Origin: Candidatus Accumulibacter proximus
Lineage (GTDB): Bacteria; Pseudomonadota; Gammaproteobacteria; Burkholderiales; Rhodocyclaceae
DNA length: 64,000 nucleotides
Reading direction: 5' to 3'
Assembly: GCA_016709675.1 (NCBI GenBank)
Contig: JADJMH010000019.1
Coordinates: 79,011 to 143,010, forward strand
The notes beneath the pieces were generated by a model. That model was not told where the DNA came from. It ran no database searches and saw only the letters and a list, made by a program, of their open reading frames with translations. The translations under genes and the position numbers were made by a program. Below, piece after piece: positions 17,877 to 27,013 of the stretch. Each line of letters starts with the position of its first letter. Positions within the stretch are counted from its first letter, which is position 1.

Positions 17877-20800
17877 ATGGGCATTTCCGGCCGCATTGCC
17901 CGCTTCTTCGCCAGTTCGCAAATGACCCCGCTGCTGGCGCTCGTGGCGCTGTTGCTGGGCGTCTTCGCGACGCTGATCACACCGCGTGAGGAAGAGCCGC
18001 AGATCGACGTGACCATGGCCGACGTGCTGATTCCCTTTCCCGGCGCGTCGGTGCGCGATGTCGAGAACCTGGTCGCGACGCCGGCTGAACAGGTGCTGTC
18101 GCGCATGTCGGGAATCGAGCATGTCCATTCGGTGTCGCGGCCGGGGCTGGCGGTGGTGACCGTGCAGTTCGCCGTTGGCGTCAAGTATGCCGATGCCGTC
18201 GTTCGCCTCTACGATACGGTGCATTCGCATCGCGACTGGCTGGCGCCGAACCTCGGCGTGCTCGAGCCGACGGTCAAGCCGAGAGGCATCGACGACGTGC
18301 CGATCGTCTCGCTGACCTTCTGGACGGCCGATCCGGCACGCTCCGCCTTCGACCTCCAGCAGGTGGCGCGTGCCGCCGAGACCGAATTGAAGCGGGTCAA
18401 GGGAACCCGTGATGTGTCTACCCTGGGTGGCCCCGATCACGTCGTGCGGGTGTTGATGGACAGCGAACGAATGACTGCCTACGGTGTGACGCCGCAGGAT
18501 CTGGCGGCAGCGCTGCGCGTCGGCAACGTACTGCAGTCCTCCGGCAGCCTGGTTGCCGGCAACCACGAAGTACTCGTCCAGACCGGTACCTACCTGGAAT
18601 CAGCGGCGGACGTCAGGCAACTGGTGGTCGCGGTGCGCGGCAACCCCGGCGAGCGGAAGCCGGTGTTCATGGGCGATGTCGCGCGCGTCGAGGATGGGCC
18701 GGATCAGCCAGGCCGCTACGTCTGGCTGGGCAACCGTGATGGCGAGTTTCCCGCAGTGACCGTGCAGATCTCCAAAAAGCCGGGCGTCAACGCCGCCGAC
18801 GTCGCCAACGCCGTGATCGAGCGCGTCGAATCGCTCAAGGGCACCTTGATTCCCGAGGGAATCGAGGTCACGGTGACCCGCAACTACGGCCAGACGGCGA
18901 CCGACAAGGCGCAGAAGCTGATCGGCAAGCTGGTCTTCGCCACTGCTTTTGTCGTCGTGCTGGTCTTCTTTGCGCTCGGGCGGCGCGAGGCGCTGATCGT
19001 CGGCGTCGCGGTGTCCCTGACGCTCGCGGCGACTCTGTTTGCCTCCTGGGCCTGGGGATTCACGCTCAATCGCGTCTCGCTGTTCGCGCTGATCTTCTCG
19101 ATCGGCATCCTGGTCGATGACGCCATCGTCGTCGTCGAAAACATTCACCGCTGGCAGCTACTGCAGCCCGGCAAGCCGCTGCTCGAGATCATCCCGCTGG
19201 CGGTCGACGAAGTGGGCGGGCCGACGATTCTTGCCACCTTTACCGTGATCGCCGCACTATTGCCGATGGCTTTCGTGACCGGCCTGATGGGGCCATACAT
19301 GAGCCCGATCCCGATCAACTCGTCGCTGGGGATGTTCATTTCACTGGCCATTGCCTTTGTCGTGACGCCGTGGCTGGCGGCACGCCTGCTGGCCAGCCCG
19401 GCGCACGCGTCGGCGCATCATGTCGCCGCTGGCTCGCCCGCCGATGGCCGGCTCGACCGCCTGTTCCGTCGCCTGCTGTCGCCCTTCCTCGACCCGCAGC
19501 ACGGCCAGAAGGCGCGCCGCTGGCTGCTGCTTGCCATCCTGCTGCTAATCCTTGGCTCCGTATCGCTCGCCGCGTGGAAGCTGGTCGTGCTCAAGATGCT
19601 GCCCTTCGACAACAAGAGCGAGTTCCAGATTGTTCTCGACATGCCGGTCGGTACGCCGCTCGAGGAAACCGCGCGTGTGTTGCGGGAAATCGGCAGCGAG
19701 GTGGTCAAGGTCCCGGAAGTGAGCGATTACCAGGCTTACGCCGGTACCGCCAGCCCGATCAACTTCAATGGCTTGGTGCGCCAGTACTACCTGCGGGCGG
19801 CCCCGGAACTTGGCGACCTGCAGGTAAACCTGGTGGACCACAAGCAGCGCTCGCGGCAGAGTCACGAAATTGCCACTTCGATACGCGATGCGGTCGAGGC
19901 GATTGGTCGCCGCGCCGGCGGCAACGCCAAGGTGGTCGAAGTGCCGCCCGGGCCACCGGTTCTGTCGCCGATCGTCGCCGAGGTGTATGGGCCGGACTAC
20001 CGCGGCCAGATCGCCGTCGCCAGGGAAGTGCGCCGGTTGTTCGAGGCAGATCCGGATCTGGTGGCGATCGACGATTCGGTTACCGCCGACGGCAGCAAGA
20101 CGATTCTGCATGTCTTGCAGAACAAGGCGGCGCTGCTCGACGTCGCGCAGAGCGACATCGTCGAGGTGGTCCGCATGGGCTTGGCCGGCGAAGACGTCAC
20201 GCCGGTGCACAATACTGATTCGAAGTTCGAAATTCCGGTGCGGTTGACCTTGCCCGCCGAGCAGCAGAGTTCGCTCGACGCGTTGCTGAAGCTGCGCGTC
20301 CGGTCGCGCGACGGTCACCTGGTCCCGGTCTCGGAGCTGGTCGAAGTGCGCGAGCTGCCGCGCGAGAAAGTGGTCTACCACAAGGACCTGTTACCAGTCG
20401 TCTACGTTGTCGCCGACATGGGCGGCAAGCTTGATTCACCGCTGTACGGCATGTTTGCTGCGCGCGGCGACATCGTCGGCCGGTCGCTCGACGCCCTCGA
20501 AGGCGGTGCCGGTACGCTTGGCGAATACTTCATCCGCCAGCCGGCCGCCCCCGACGCCGGCTACAGCATCAAGTGGGACGGCGAGTGGCAGATCACCTAT
20601 GAGACCTTCCGCGACATGGGCATTGCCTACGGCGTCGGCCTGATCCTGATCTACCTGCTGGTCGTCGCCCACTTCAAGAGCTATCTGGTGCCGCTGATCA
20701 TCATGGCGCCGATCCCACTGACCATCATCGGCGTCATGCCGGGGCACGCGCTGCTTGGCAGTCAATACACCGCGACCTCGATGATCGGCATGATCGCACT

Positions 20801-21092
20801 CGCCGGAATCATCGTCCGCAACTCGATCCTGCTGGTCGATTTCATCCGCCAGCAACTCGCCGATGGAGTCGACCTGCGCGAAGCGATCATCCAGTCCGCC
20901 GCCGTGCGCGCCAAGCCGATCGCGCTGACCGCGCTGGCGGCGATGCTCGGCGCGCTGTTCATCCTCGACGACCCGATCTTCAACGGGCTGGCGATCAGCC
21001 TGATCTTCGGCATTTTCGTCTCCACCCTGCTGACGCTGGTGGTGATCCCGGTGTTGTACTACGCAGCCTTCAGAAAGGAGTACCCAGCATGA
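17877..21092 (+). CDS. RND efflux transporter permease
   Basis: The 1071-residue inner-membrane pump belongs to the AcrB/HAE1-like superfamily. It has an N-terminal helix, a porter domain of about 300 residues, six helices (about 345-530), a second porter domain and six more helices (about 890-1065). The helix-4 stretch FSIGILVDDAIVVVENIHR carries the paired aspartates needed for proton relay. The divergent sequence relative to AcrB and the DUF2892 neighbour place it in the poorly characterised group often annotated only as 'efflux RND transporter permease'. Substrate unknown. It overlaps the next gene by 4 nt (ATGA at 21089). Confidence 0.9.
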   Translation: MGISGRIARFFASSQMTPLLALVALLLGVFATLITPREEEPQIDVTMADVLIPFPGASVRDVENLVATPAEQVLSRMSGIEHVHSVSRPGLAVVTVQFAVGVKYADAVVRLYDTVHSHRDWLAPNLGVLEPTVKPRGIDDVPIVSLTFWTADPARSAFDLQQVARAAETELKRVKGTRDVSTLGGPDHVVRVLMDSERMTAYGVTPQDLAAALRVGNVLQSSGSLVAGNHEVLVQTGTYLESAADVRQLVVAVRGNPGERKPVFMGDVARVEDGPDQPGRYVWLGNRDGEFPAVTVQISKKPGVNAADVANAVIERVESLKGTLIPEGIEVTVTRNYGQTATDKAQKLIGKLVFATAFVVVLVFFALGRREALIVGVAVSLTLAATLFASWAWGFTLNRVSLFALIFSIGILVDDAIVVVENIHRWQLLQPGKPLLEIIPLAVDEVGGPTILATFTVIAALLPMAFVTGLMGPYMSPIPINSSLGMFISLAIAFVVTPWLAARLLASPAHASAHHVAAGSPADGRLDRLFRRLLSPFLDPQHGQKARRWLLLAILLLILGSVSLAAWKLVVLKMLPFDNKSEFQIVLDMPVGTPLEETARVLREIGSEVVKVPEVSDYQAYAGTASPINFNGLVRQYYLRAAPELGDLQVNLVDHKQRSRQSHEIATSIRDAVEAIGRRAGGNAKVVEVPPGPPVLSPIVAEVYGPDYRGQIAVAREVRRLFEADPDLVAIDDSVTADGSKTILHVLQNKAALLDVAQSDIVEVVRMGLAGEDVTPVHNTDSKFEIPVRLTLPAEQQSSLDALLKLRVRSRDGHLVPVSELVEVRELPREKVVYHKDLLPVVYVVADMGGKLDSPLYGMFAARGDIVGRSLDALEGGAGTLGEYFIRQPAAPDAGYSIKWDGEWQITYETFRDMGIAYGVGLILIYLLVVAHFKSYLVPLIIMAPIPLTIIGVMPGHALLGSQYTATSMIGMIALAGIIVRNSILLVDFIRQQLADGVDLREAIIQSAAVRAKPIALTALAAMLGALFILDDPIFNGLAISLIFGIFVSTLLTLVVIPVLYYAAFRKEYPA

Positions 21093-21316
21093 CGACCGAT
21101 CGTGCCGTACGCATCATGGCCGGCAGTTTCATCCTGATTTCACTCGCCCTCGGCGTGCCGGAGAGTCCGCTTTTCGTTTCGAAGTACTTCCTGTGGTTTA
21201 CCGCCTTCGTCGGGGCGAACCTGTTCCAGAGCGGCTTCACCCGCTTTTGCCCGGCCGAGAGCATCATGGTCAAACTGGGGATGAAGCGGGGCGACGAAGC
21301 ATCGTGTGGTCGCTGA
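21089..21316 (+). CDS. DUF2892 (YgaP-type transmembrane) protein
   Basis: A 75-residue membrane protein with two short hydrophobic segments (about 8-22 and 30-45) and the family hallmark NLFQSGFTRFCP near residue 50, followed by KLGMK. DUF2892 domains occur alone or fused to rhodanese domains in YgaP and are often near sulfur- or thiol-related genes. It overlaps the RND pump gene by 4 nt, so it is co-translated with it. Its role in the efflux system is unknown; a link to sulfide or thiol stress is a guess from family context. Confidence 0.82.
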   Translation: MTTDRAVRIMAGSFILISLALGVPESPLFVSKYFLWFTAFVGANLFQSGFTRFCPAESIMVKLGMKRGDEASCGR

Positions 21317-21354
21317 GTAGGCCGAGCAGATTTGGAGTGATGGCTTTCACGATC

Positions 21355-21375
21355 ACGGCCGTTTGGAACGGTCGT
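21355..21375 (+). terminator. weak terminator-like hairpin between convergent operons
   Basis: 9-bp stem (ACGGCCGTT with AACGGTCGT, one G-U pair) and a 3-nt loop, followed by ATTCGTT rather than a T-run. It lies between the end of the RND/DUF2892 operon (plus) and the end of the DUF262 gene (minus), where termination is expected. Confidence 0.4.
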
Positions 21376-21380
21376 ATTCG

Positions 21381-23135
21381 TTAGCCGACACTCGATACGT
21401 CTTCACCGAAACTGTCAATGTCATCGGTATCAATGGGGGCGGGCGCTGGTTGCTCCGAAAGCGGGGGCGTTACGTTAACCTGCTGCATGAATTCGCGCTC
21501 GATACTTGACAGGTACGCAACGCGCTGTTGTAGGAACTTGTCGTTTTCTCCAGACTCCAGCAGCGCGTATGAATCTGGGTCAATGCCGTGACTGATCAGC
21601 ACCGGATTACGTAGCATAGGCTCCAGCCCAAGAATCCAGTTTTTGGCCTGTCCCGAAACTTCCGGCTGAACGTCGAAAATGCGGTTTGCCGGGCTTCTTC
21701 TTAGGTCTCGGTCGATGACAGTGGCGCAAAGCGTGGTCATCGACTCCGGCCCACGCTCGAATAGTATCCGTGCTGCCTCCTCCAGGGGAATCGGTTCGCC
21801 ATTCGGTCGCTGAGGCCCCCTCGACAGCAGCAAGCAAACCAGAGCGCGGACGCGCGCGCTGCGTAGATCGAAGCGCAGCGGAATGGGCAGAGCCGGTTGA
21901 TTGATTTCCATGAACTCGAGCGCCGTTGGCGACGATTTTTTCGACAACTTGTCGCGAAACTCATCGACCAGGCGCCGCACTCGGGCTGGATTGCCTGAGC
22001 CAAACCAGCCCGCGAATGACGATGACCAAAACCACCGCTTCAGCAAGGCCTTCTGTTCGTTGGTCGGACTGGCGCAGCGACCGAAGAAAGCCGACAGTGC
22101 GACCAGTTGCATGCTGTAAGGGAGCATGCGTGCGTTCAAGATACGCAATTCGTCGCGGAGAAAGCGACGCGCATCGACCAGACCTCTGGCCGCTTCCTTG
22201 ACCGCTTCGGGAAGTTGATGGCGGACATCTTGTTTAACCTTGTCGTCGAGGCTGGTCTAGTCGGTCCGGTACATATCGAGGCCCGCCGCCGTGAGAACGG
22301 CTCGCAGAAGGATCGTCCGATCGACTTCGCCGAAACCTGAACGAACCATGTCTTGCTGCAGTTTGTCGATCTCGGCCGCAAGGTGAAAGGCGTCGGCGCT
22401 TCCTTCCTCGTAAGTCAGTGCCGAGAACATTTCGTCTTGCCCAATGCTTCGGCCCTTCTTGTTCAGGCGAGAGAAGCTTTCGACCGCGATACTGAGATTG
22501 TTCGTTTTGATCTCAACGAGCGGGATACGGTAACTCTGAATGGCACGCGCGACTTCTTGCGCGCGATTCACCCAGCCGAGCACCTCGTCGCTCGTCGTAT
22601 CCTTGGCTTGCCTGTTGGATTCCGCAGGTTTCAACATCCCCTGGACGTGATTGAAGAACTTCACGGTATCAAGGAGAACGGTTACGGGGAGGTAGTTGTT
22701 GGGTAATTCCTCGTCCTTTTTCGCATGGCTGAACCCGTTTTCCTTGGCATCGTAATACAAGCTCCACCGCCCCGGATCCGCTTCTTCATCGTTGGACCAA
22801 CCCGGCTCGCCAGCAAGCAGCACACCAACCAGTGTCGTCAGTCTCTGCTGCCCGTCGAGTACCAGCCACGTCTCACCCTGGTAGTCGGGAAGGCGAAGTG
22901 GGCCGATATTGCAGCGACTGCGGGGAATGGGCTGCGCACCCCAAAGAAACAAGGTACCAATCGGGTATTGACGGGCAATGGAGTCGAACAGGTCAGCAAT
23001 GTCCTGTCGCCGCCACACGAAGTCTCTTTGGAAGTTGGGGACACGCAATCGCCCCTCCCTTGCGCGCTTGAGTAAGTCGATCAGGTGGACAACCTGCGGC
23101 GTGATCTCCGGGGTCTCGTCTTTGGCGTCACTCAT
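21381..23135 (-). CDS. DUF262 (GmrSD N-terminal-like) protein interrupted by one amber codon
   Basis: From ATG 23135 the reading frame gives 292 residues with the DUF262 hallmarks VPNFQRDFVWRRQDI (about 35-49), GTLFLWG, and LVLDGQQRLTTL (about 90-101, the ParB-like nucleotide-hydrolysis motif). A TAG at 22259-22257 ends it after MYRTD. The same frame then continues without a break (TSLDDKVKQDVRHQLP..., through MRILNARMLPYSMQL) to the stop at 21381. The combined length of about 584 codons is normal for DUF262 proteins. So a single substitution or a read error split the gene. The second part could be re-initiated only at 22148. DUF262 proteins often act in defence as nucleotide-dependent nucleases. 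It begins 5 nt after the TOPRIM-like gene, as third gene of the operon. Confidence 0.8.
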
Positions 23136-23140
23136 TGGAT

Positions 23141-24145
23141 CTAGAGCTCTCGGGCAATTGCTTCAAGAAGGGTATCGATTTCACCGTTTCCATCACGGCA
23201 GCGAAGGCCCTCGCTGGAGAAGCTGGCACGGCGTTCCTCGCTCAGCAGCAGCAATGGACGCGGTCGCCTCGGTAGCAGTCGTTCCTTCAACTTATCCAGA
23301 TCTGGCTCATCCCCTGCATCGTACAAACCTGCGCCCAATGCAAGAGTGCGCTCAGCATCTGACAGGCCGTCCTTGACCGGGAAGTGATCGCGCTGCATTG
23401 GCGTGAGTCGCAGGAACGCCTCCAGACCGCCGATCTTGCTCTTGTAGGCAGGGTCAGCCCGTAAGGCTGTGAAGACCGCATCGGGGATGTAGTTCTCAGC
23501 GCTACGTTTTTGAAGAACGTGAAGTGGGATTGAATGCTCTTCGCATCTCCTGCGCAAGTCGTCGATAGAGTGAACGCTCGGGTGACCACAGTCATTCGGC
23601 CAGCGCGCGTCGGAGTCGCAGAGGACGAAGCAACGCAGAGGGCGGTCTTGAATCCGAGCATCGTCCGCAATTCGTTCGACTCGCTGAGGCATGGCGTTGA
23701 TGCCTGCCGAGTTCTCGAACTCGATCGCCGGTGGAGTGATCTCCTTGCCTCGCGTCCAAAGACTGCGGAGTTCCGGCCAGCCGAGTTCCTCGACCAGGAT
23801 GTCGAGCAGAACGCCGTCCGCTTCGCGGTCCTCGACCAACAGCGTAAGTGGCGTGTGGGCCAGCTTGTCGGCTTCGCGCGCATTGATCTCGTCGTGGACA
23901 TTGGTGACCTTTGCGTGTGGTCCACGAGCATGTGCGTTTGTTCGCGGTGGAATGGCGACGGCTGACATGACAATCTTTTGCCGAGTCGGGCGGGCACTTC
24001 GATACCATGCCGAGTCCTGCAGCAAGTCTGCCTGAGGGACTTCGACACGATGCACCTCATCGGCGACGCGATCCACCAGACGGTCAATCAAGCCCTGGAG
24101 TGCATCCCCTCCGTTCAGCGCCGTGGTGTGAAGGACGAACCTCAC
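23141..24145 (-). CDS. TOPRIM-like protein (DUF4435/OLD-nuclease-like), partner of the ATPase
   Basis: 334 residues from a GTG at 24145 that overlaps the TGA of the upstream ATPase gene (GTGA). An in-frame start at 24238 would lie well inside that gene. TOPRIM-like features: a strand with acidic residues TLLVEDREAD (about 101-110, Glu105), then RCFVLCDSDA (171-180, the D-S-D pair), and later SAENYIP (215-221), a motif usual in TOPRIM proteins paired with ABC-type ATPases. The first about 95 residues are not recognised. TOPRIM domains use Mg2+ to cut nucleic acid. Pairing with the ATPase resembles OLD, Gabija and PARIS-type designs. The exact family needs a profile search. Confidence 0.68.
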   Translation of the reverse strand: MRFVLHTTALNGGDALQGLIDRLVDRVADEVHRVEVPQADLLQDSAWYRSARPTRQKIVMSAVAIPPRTNAHARGPHAKVTNVHDEINAREADKLAHTPLTLLVEDREADGVLLDILVEELGWPELRSLWTRGKEITPPAIEFENSAGINAMPQRVERIADDARIQDRPLRCFVLCDSDARWPNDCGHPSVHSIDDLRRRCEEHSIPLHVLQKRSAENYIPDAVFTALRADPAYKSKIGGLEAFLRLTPMQRDHFPVKDGLSDAERTLALGAGLYDAGDEPDLDKLKERLLPRRPRPLLLLSEERRASFSSEGLRCRDGNGEIDTLLEAIAREL

Positions 24146-25332
24146 GACCGTGCTTCGCCAAGACCATGCGTGCGTTGCGCTCGTCGAATGGCGGCGACCT
24201 CGCTGAAATCCTCTTCGAAAACCCCTGCGGGCCACCAATCGAGCTCGCCATCCGGAGATACCTGGACCGCTCGCAGTTGACTACCGGTGTCGGTCATCTC
24301 CACGAAGTACAGCGCAAGCTGATCGGGACGCAGCTTTCCCTCTGCAATTCGTCTCTGCGTGCGCAGCAGAAGCGGCTCCGAGTGCGTTTCGACGATCACC
24401 TCGCCCCGACCTTGCAGCGCCGTATCGATGAACAGGTCCGCCAGCGGCGCTTGAGCGGCGGCGTGCAAGTGCAGCTCCGGTTGTTCAACGACATCAAGGA
24501 ACGGGCCTGAGTCGACAAGTTGCCGCCAGAGTTGATGTGCGACGACCGGGAGAACTTGCTGCAGACCTTCTCCGCCTTGAGCAAGGTTGGCCGATAACTT
24601 GCCGCCTCGGACTATCTGAAGACTGAAGCTATCACCATCCCGCTTCAGCGACAAGCGCCAACCATCCATATGCCGGGCATACCAGGAGCCCACTCTATCG
24701 GCGAGTATTCCGTTCATCCGAAGCAGTTGGGGCGCTGCCGTCCCACGCAGACCGAGAGCGGTGGTTTGGTCGTTCGCGTAGACAAGGGCAACCGGCTCTC
24801 TGGTCGGTCCCAGGTAAACCATCGAACCAAGAGCAGCGCCGGCGGCCTTTCGCCAGACGTCGTAGCGAGACTCAGGGGGAAGCAGCCCCTTGAATTTCGT
24901 TTGCAAACGGCCAGGTACGGTCGGATCATCGATCGAAATTGTTTCCGGGGCTTTCATAGCGTACGACCAGACCCGCGGCGGTTCATCGGCCGCGAACGCG
25001 TCGCGGCTGTAAAGCGTCACTTCGAAATCCAGAGTACGGCCCTGATCCTCGGCAAGGACCCGAAATGACGTGCGGCCGAAGAAATCACCGCCGTGAATCA
25101 TATCCAGGAAACGACTGCCATAGCTCAATCCCCGCACTTCGATAGGTAGAACGCGATCGTCGTTGCACTCCATTCCACCTAGAAGCAGACGCGGCAGGCG
25201 TACGAGTGCGCTTTTCTTGCTGTTGTTCTTGCCAAAAACCAAAGTGAGGGGCGCAAGCCTAAGACACTGCAAGGGTGCATCATTACCGTTGTATGCCTTG
25301 TAGCCTTTGAAGCCGATCTCGATGAGCTTCAT
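24142..25332 (-). CDS. AAA/ABC-type ATPase of the DUF3696 group
   Basis: The 396-residue protein begins MKLIEIGFKGYKAYNG, the usual SMC/RecF-like start. It has a P-loop GKNNSKKS (34-41), a signature-like segment NLAQGGEGLQQVLP (249-262), a Walker B region VVEQPELHLH (281-290) and the D/H-loop VETHSE (314-319). The C-terminal part (LRPDQLALYFVE..., DGELDWWPAGVFEEDFSE) is the DUF3696 tail. The P-loop has Lys where most families have Gly (S-K-K-S instead of S-G-K-S). It is the first gene of a compact three-gene operon whose members overlap or are 5 nt apart. Such ATPases typically gate a nuclease partner in anti-phage systems. Confidence 0.82.
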   Translation of the reverse strand: MKLIEIGFKGYKAYNGNDAPLQCLRLAPLTLVFGKNNSKKSALVRLPRLLLGGMECNDDRVLPIEVRGLSYGSRFLDMIHGGDFFGRTSFRVLAEDQGRTLDFEVTLYSRDAFAADEPPRVWSYAMKAPETISIDDPTVPGRLQTKFKGLLPPESRYDVWRKAAGAALGSMVYLGPTREPVALVYANDQTTALGLRGTAAPQLLRMNGILADRVGSWYARHMDGWRLSLKRDGDSFSLQIVRGGKLSANLAQGGEGLQQVLPVVAHQLWRQLVDSGPFLDVVEQPELHLHAAAQAPLADLFIDTALQGRGEVIVETHSEPLLLRTQRRIAEGKLRPDQLALYFVEMTDTGSQLRAVQVSPDGELDWWPAGVFEEDFSEVAAIRRAQRTHGLGEARS

Positions 25333-25451
25333 TTGCGTGTTTGCTCGCGAATTCCTCAGAAGCTAGGGAGTATCATTTTCTGGTTCTATTGCGTCAAGGG
25401 CGTATTCACCGTTTCGACTCCGAACCGCGATCGCTCTTCTCTGCAGGCGCG

Positions 25452-25865
25452 TCAAGGAACTTGCACCGCGGGCACGACACCAAGCTTGGTTGCCCGCCGC
25501 GCGAACTTGCGATCGTCAAAAGTGTAGAAGCGCTCACATTGCCCTGCGCGGCTCACATGCAGTGCATCGGCGAAATCCAGCCCCTCACGATACAGGCGCA
25601 CGGCTTCCAGTACGGCCGGCCAATCCTCCACCGTCACATTGGGTAGCCCGATCAAATGCTCAATCGCTCGGGCACTGTCCTCGGTCTCAAAACCATAGAA
25701 ACCACGCAAGACCCAGGCGAACTCCAGAAGCACAGTCACCGTCACGAGAACGCCGGTGCCCTCCCGCATCAACCTCTCGGCAATCGGACGTTGCCGGGCA
25801 GCTTCCGGGTCGGCGGCATCATCCACGTAGAAGCGAGCAAGGATGTTGGTATCCACCGCAATCAT
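25452..25865 (-). CDS. vapC: PIN-domain toxin, VapC family
   Basis: 137 residues. The PIN-domain acidic residues are visible: VDTN (Asp4), TVLLEFAWVL (Glu near 48), and GLDFADALHV (the Asp pair near 98-101), with a fourth in TFDDRKF near the end. VapC toxins are Mg2+-dependent RNases that usually cut tRNA. The start ATG overlaps the antitoxin stop (ATGA at 25862-25865), the normal arrangement for a toxin-antitoxin pair. Confidence 0.88.
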   Translation of the reverse strand: MIAVDTNILARFYVDDAADPEAARQRPIAERLMREGTGVLVTVTVLLEFAWVLRGFYGFETEDSARAIEHLIGLPNVTVEDWPAVLEAVRLYREGLDFADALHVSRAGQCERFYTFDDRKFARRATKLGVVPAVQVP

Positions 25866-26125
25866 TGGTTGTCTGCCTCGCTCTCCAGGCGCATGAGTTG
25901 AGCCGCGTCGAAGTCAGCCAGGCGGCGGCGGGGTGGTCCAGCACATTTCAGCATGCCGAAGCCCGCTTCATGGGTGGAGCTCCGTGCTGGATGTTTTAAC
26001 TCGATTTCAATCCTGCCATTGACTGCCGATACCTCAACCTGACTCCCCGGCTGGATACCCAATTGCCGGCGTAGCGTCGCGGGAATAACCACTTGACCTT
26101 TGCTGGAAACGGTGACGCAGGACAT
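25862..26125 (-). CDS. vapB: AbrB/MazE-type antitoxin (VapB)
   Basis: 87 residues starting MSCVTVSSKGQVVIPATLRR, the swapped-hairpin AbrB DNA-binding fold, with a C-terminal tail (about 55-87) expected to wrap the toxin. The start at 26125 is supported by a GAGG ribosome site 8 nt upstream. Longer in-frame extensions to 26344 are out-of-family. It should neutralise the PIN toxin downstream and repress their shared promoter; no operator is obvious in the 223 nt upstream. Confidence 0.87.
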   Translation of the reverse strand: MSCVTVSSKGQVVIPATLRRQLGIQPGSQVEVSAVNGRIEIELKHPARSSTHEAGFGMLKCAGPPRRRLADFDAAQLMRLESEADNQ

Positions 26126-26348
26126 GGATTGCCTCGTTGAACGATGTTGAACCATGACTTTACCATCACACCTCTGTGAGCGGATGCATCTTCTCCACGA
26201 TCGCAATGCGCACGGAGTTGCCGGTCGCTCCGGCTGCGCGGGACAGGTCCTGGGATCGGTGATCGTGTACCTGCACTCGCCGTCAACTCCGGGAAGCGCC
26301 ACGCCAACACTTCTGCTGCTCACCTGTCTCACGCATACCGACACGGGC

Positions 26349-26981
26349 TCAGCGATTGCTCACCGTGCTCAGGGCAATACCCGCAGCCATGAACGATCCG
26401 CCTGCAAGCCGGTTGATCAAGCGCTGTCGCCGCGGGTTGGTCAGCCATAGCCGGAGCGAGGCACCCCCGTAGACGTAGGCCAGTTGCCAGCTGCTCTCGA
26501 TGACGTAGAAAGTGACGGCCAGAGCCAGCCATTGCGGTAGTTGCGGCATGTCGGCGCGGGTGAATTGCGGAAAGAGGGCGGCAAAAAACACAAAGGCCTT
26601 CGGGTTGCTCATCGCCACCAGAAAGCCCGTTCGAAAGCGTTGCCCGTCGCTGATCGTTGCCTCCACCGCGACAACGGGGGTGCAGGCGGTTTCCCCGACC
26701 GGCGCGAACCAGGCTTGATAGCCCAGCCATACCAGGTATGCGGCACCGGCGTACTTGACCAGAGTAAACAGCGTTTCCGACGCTGCCAGCAAGGCGCCCA
26801 GCCCGGCAACCGAGGCGGCCATGATCAGGCCCAGCGCGCTCAGCAAACCCGCCATCGTGGGCAAGGCGCCACGCACGCCAAAACGTATGCCATGGCTCAT
26901 CGCCAGCAGCATGTTGGGGCCGGGGGTGGCGGAGACAAAAAATACGGTGACGACGAACAGCAGCCAGGTATTCAGATGCAC
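26349..26981 (-). CDS. LysE-family amino-acid exporter
   Basis: 210 residues starting from GTG at 26981 with AAGGAG 6 nt upstream. It has the family start LLFVVTVFFVSATPGPNMLL (the conserved PGP region near residues 19-22), six hydrophobic helices and the internal motif GFLVAMSNPKAFVFF (about 116-130). The family exports amino acids such as homoserine, threonine or lysine, or other small solutes. It lies 32 nt after the cbbO stop in the same direction and could be the distal gene of the cbb operon, though no functional link is evident. Confidence 0.87.
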   Translation of the reverse strand: MHLNTWLLFVVTVFFVSATPGPNMLLAMSHGIRFGVRGALPTMAGLLSALGLIMAASVAGLGALLAASETLFTLVKYAGAAYLVWLGYQAWFAPVGETACTPVVAVEATISDGQRFRTGFLVAMSNPKAFVFFAALFPQFTRADMPQLPQWLALAVTFYVIESSWQLAYVYGGASLRLWLTNPRRQRLINRLAGGSFMAAGIALSTVSNR

Positions 26982-27013
26982 GCACTTCTCCTTGCTATGG
27001 CGCAGGAAGCAGT

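Noticed and set aside
22257..22259. TAG as a recoded amber (pyrrolysine or suppressor) codon
   Set aside because: No other gene in the window shows in-frame TAG and normal genes end with TAG (for example ggt-side and ctaG-side neighbours), so recoding is unlikely.
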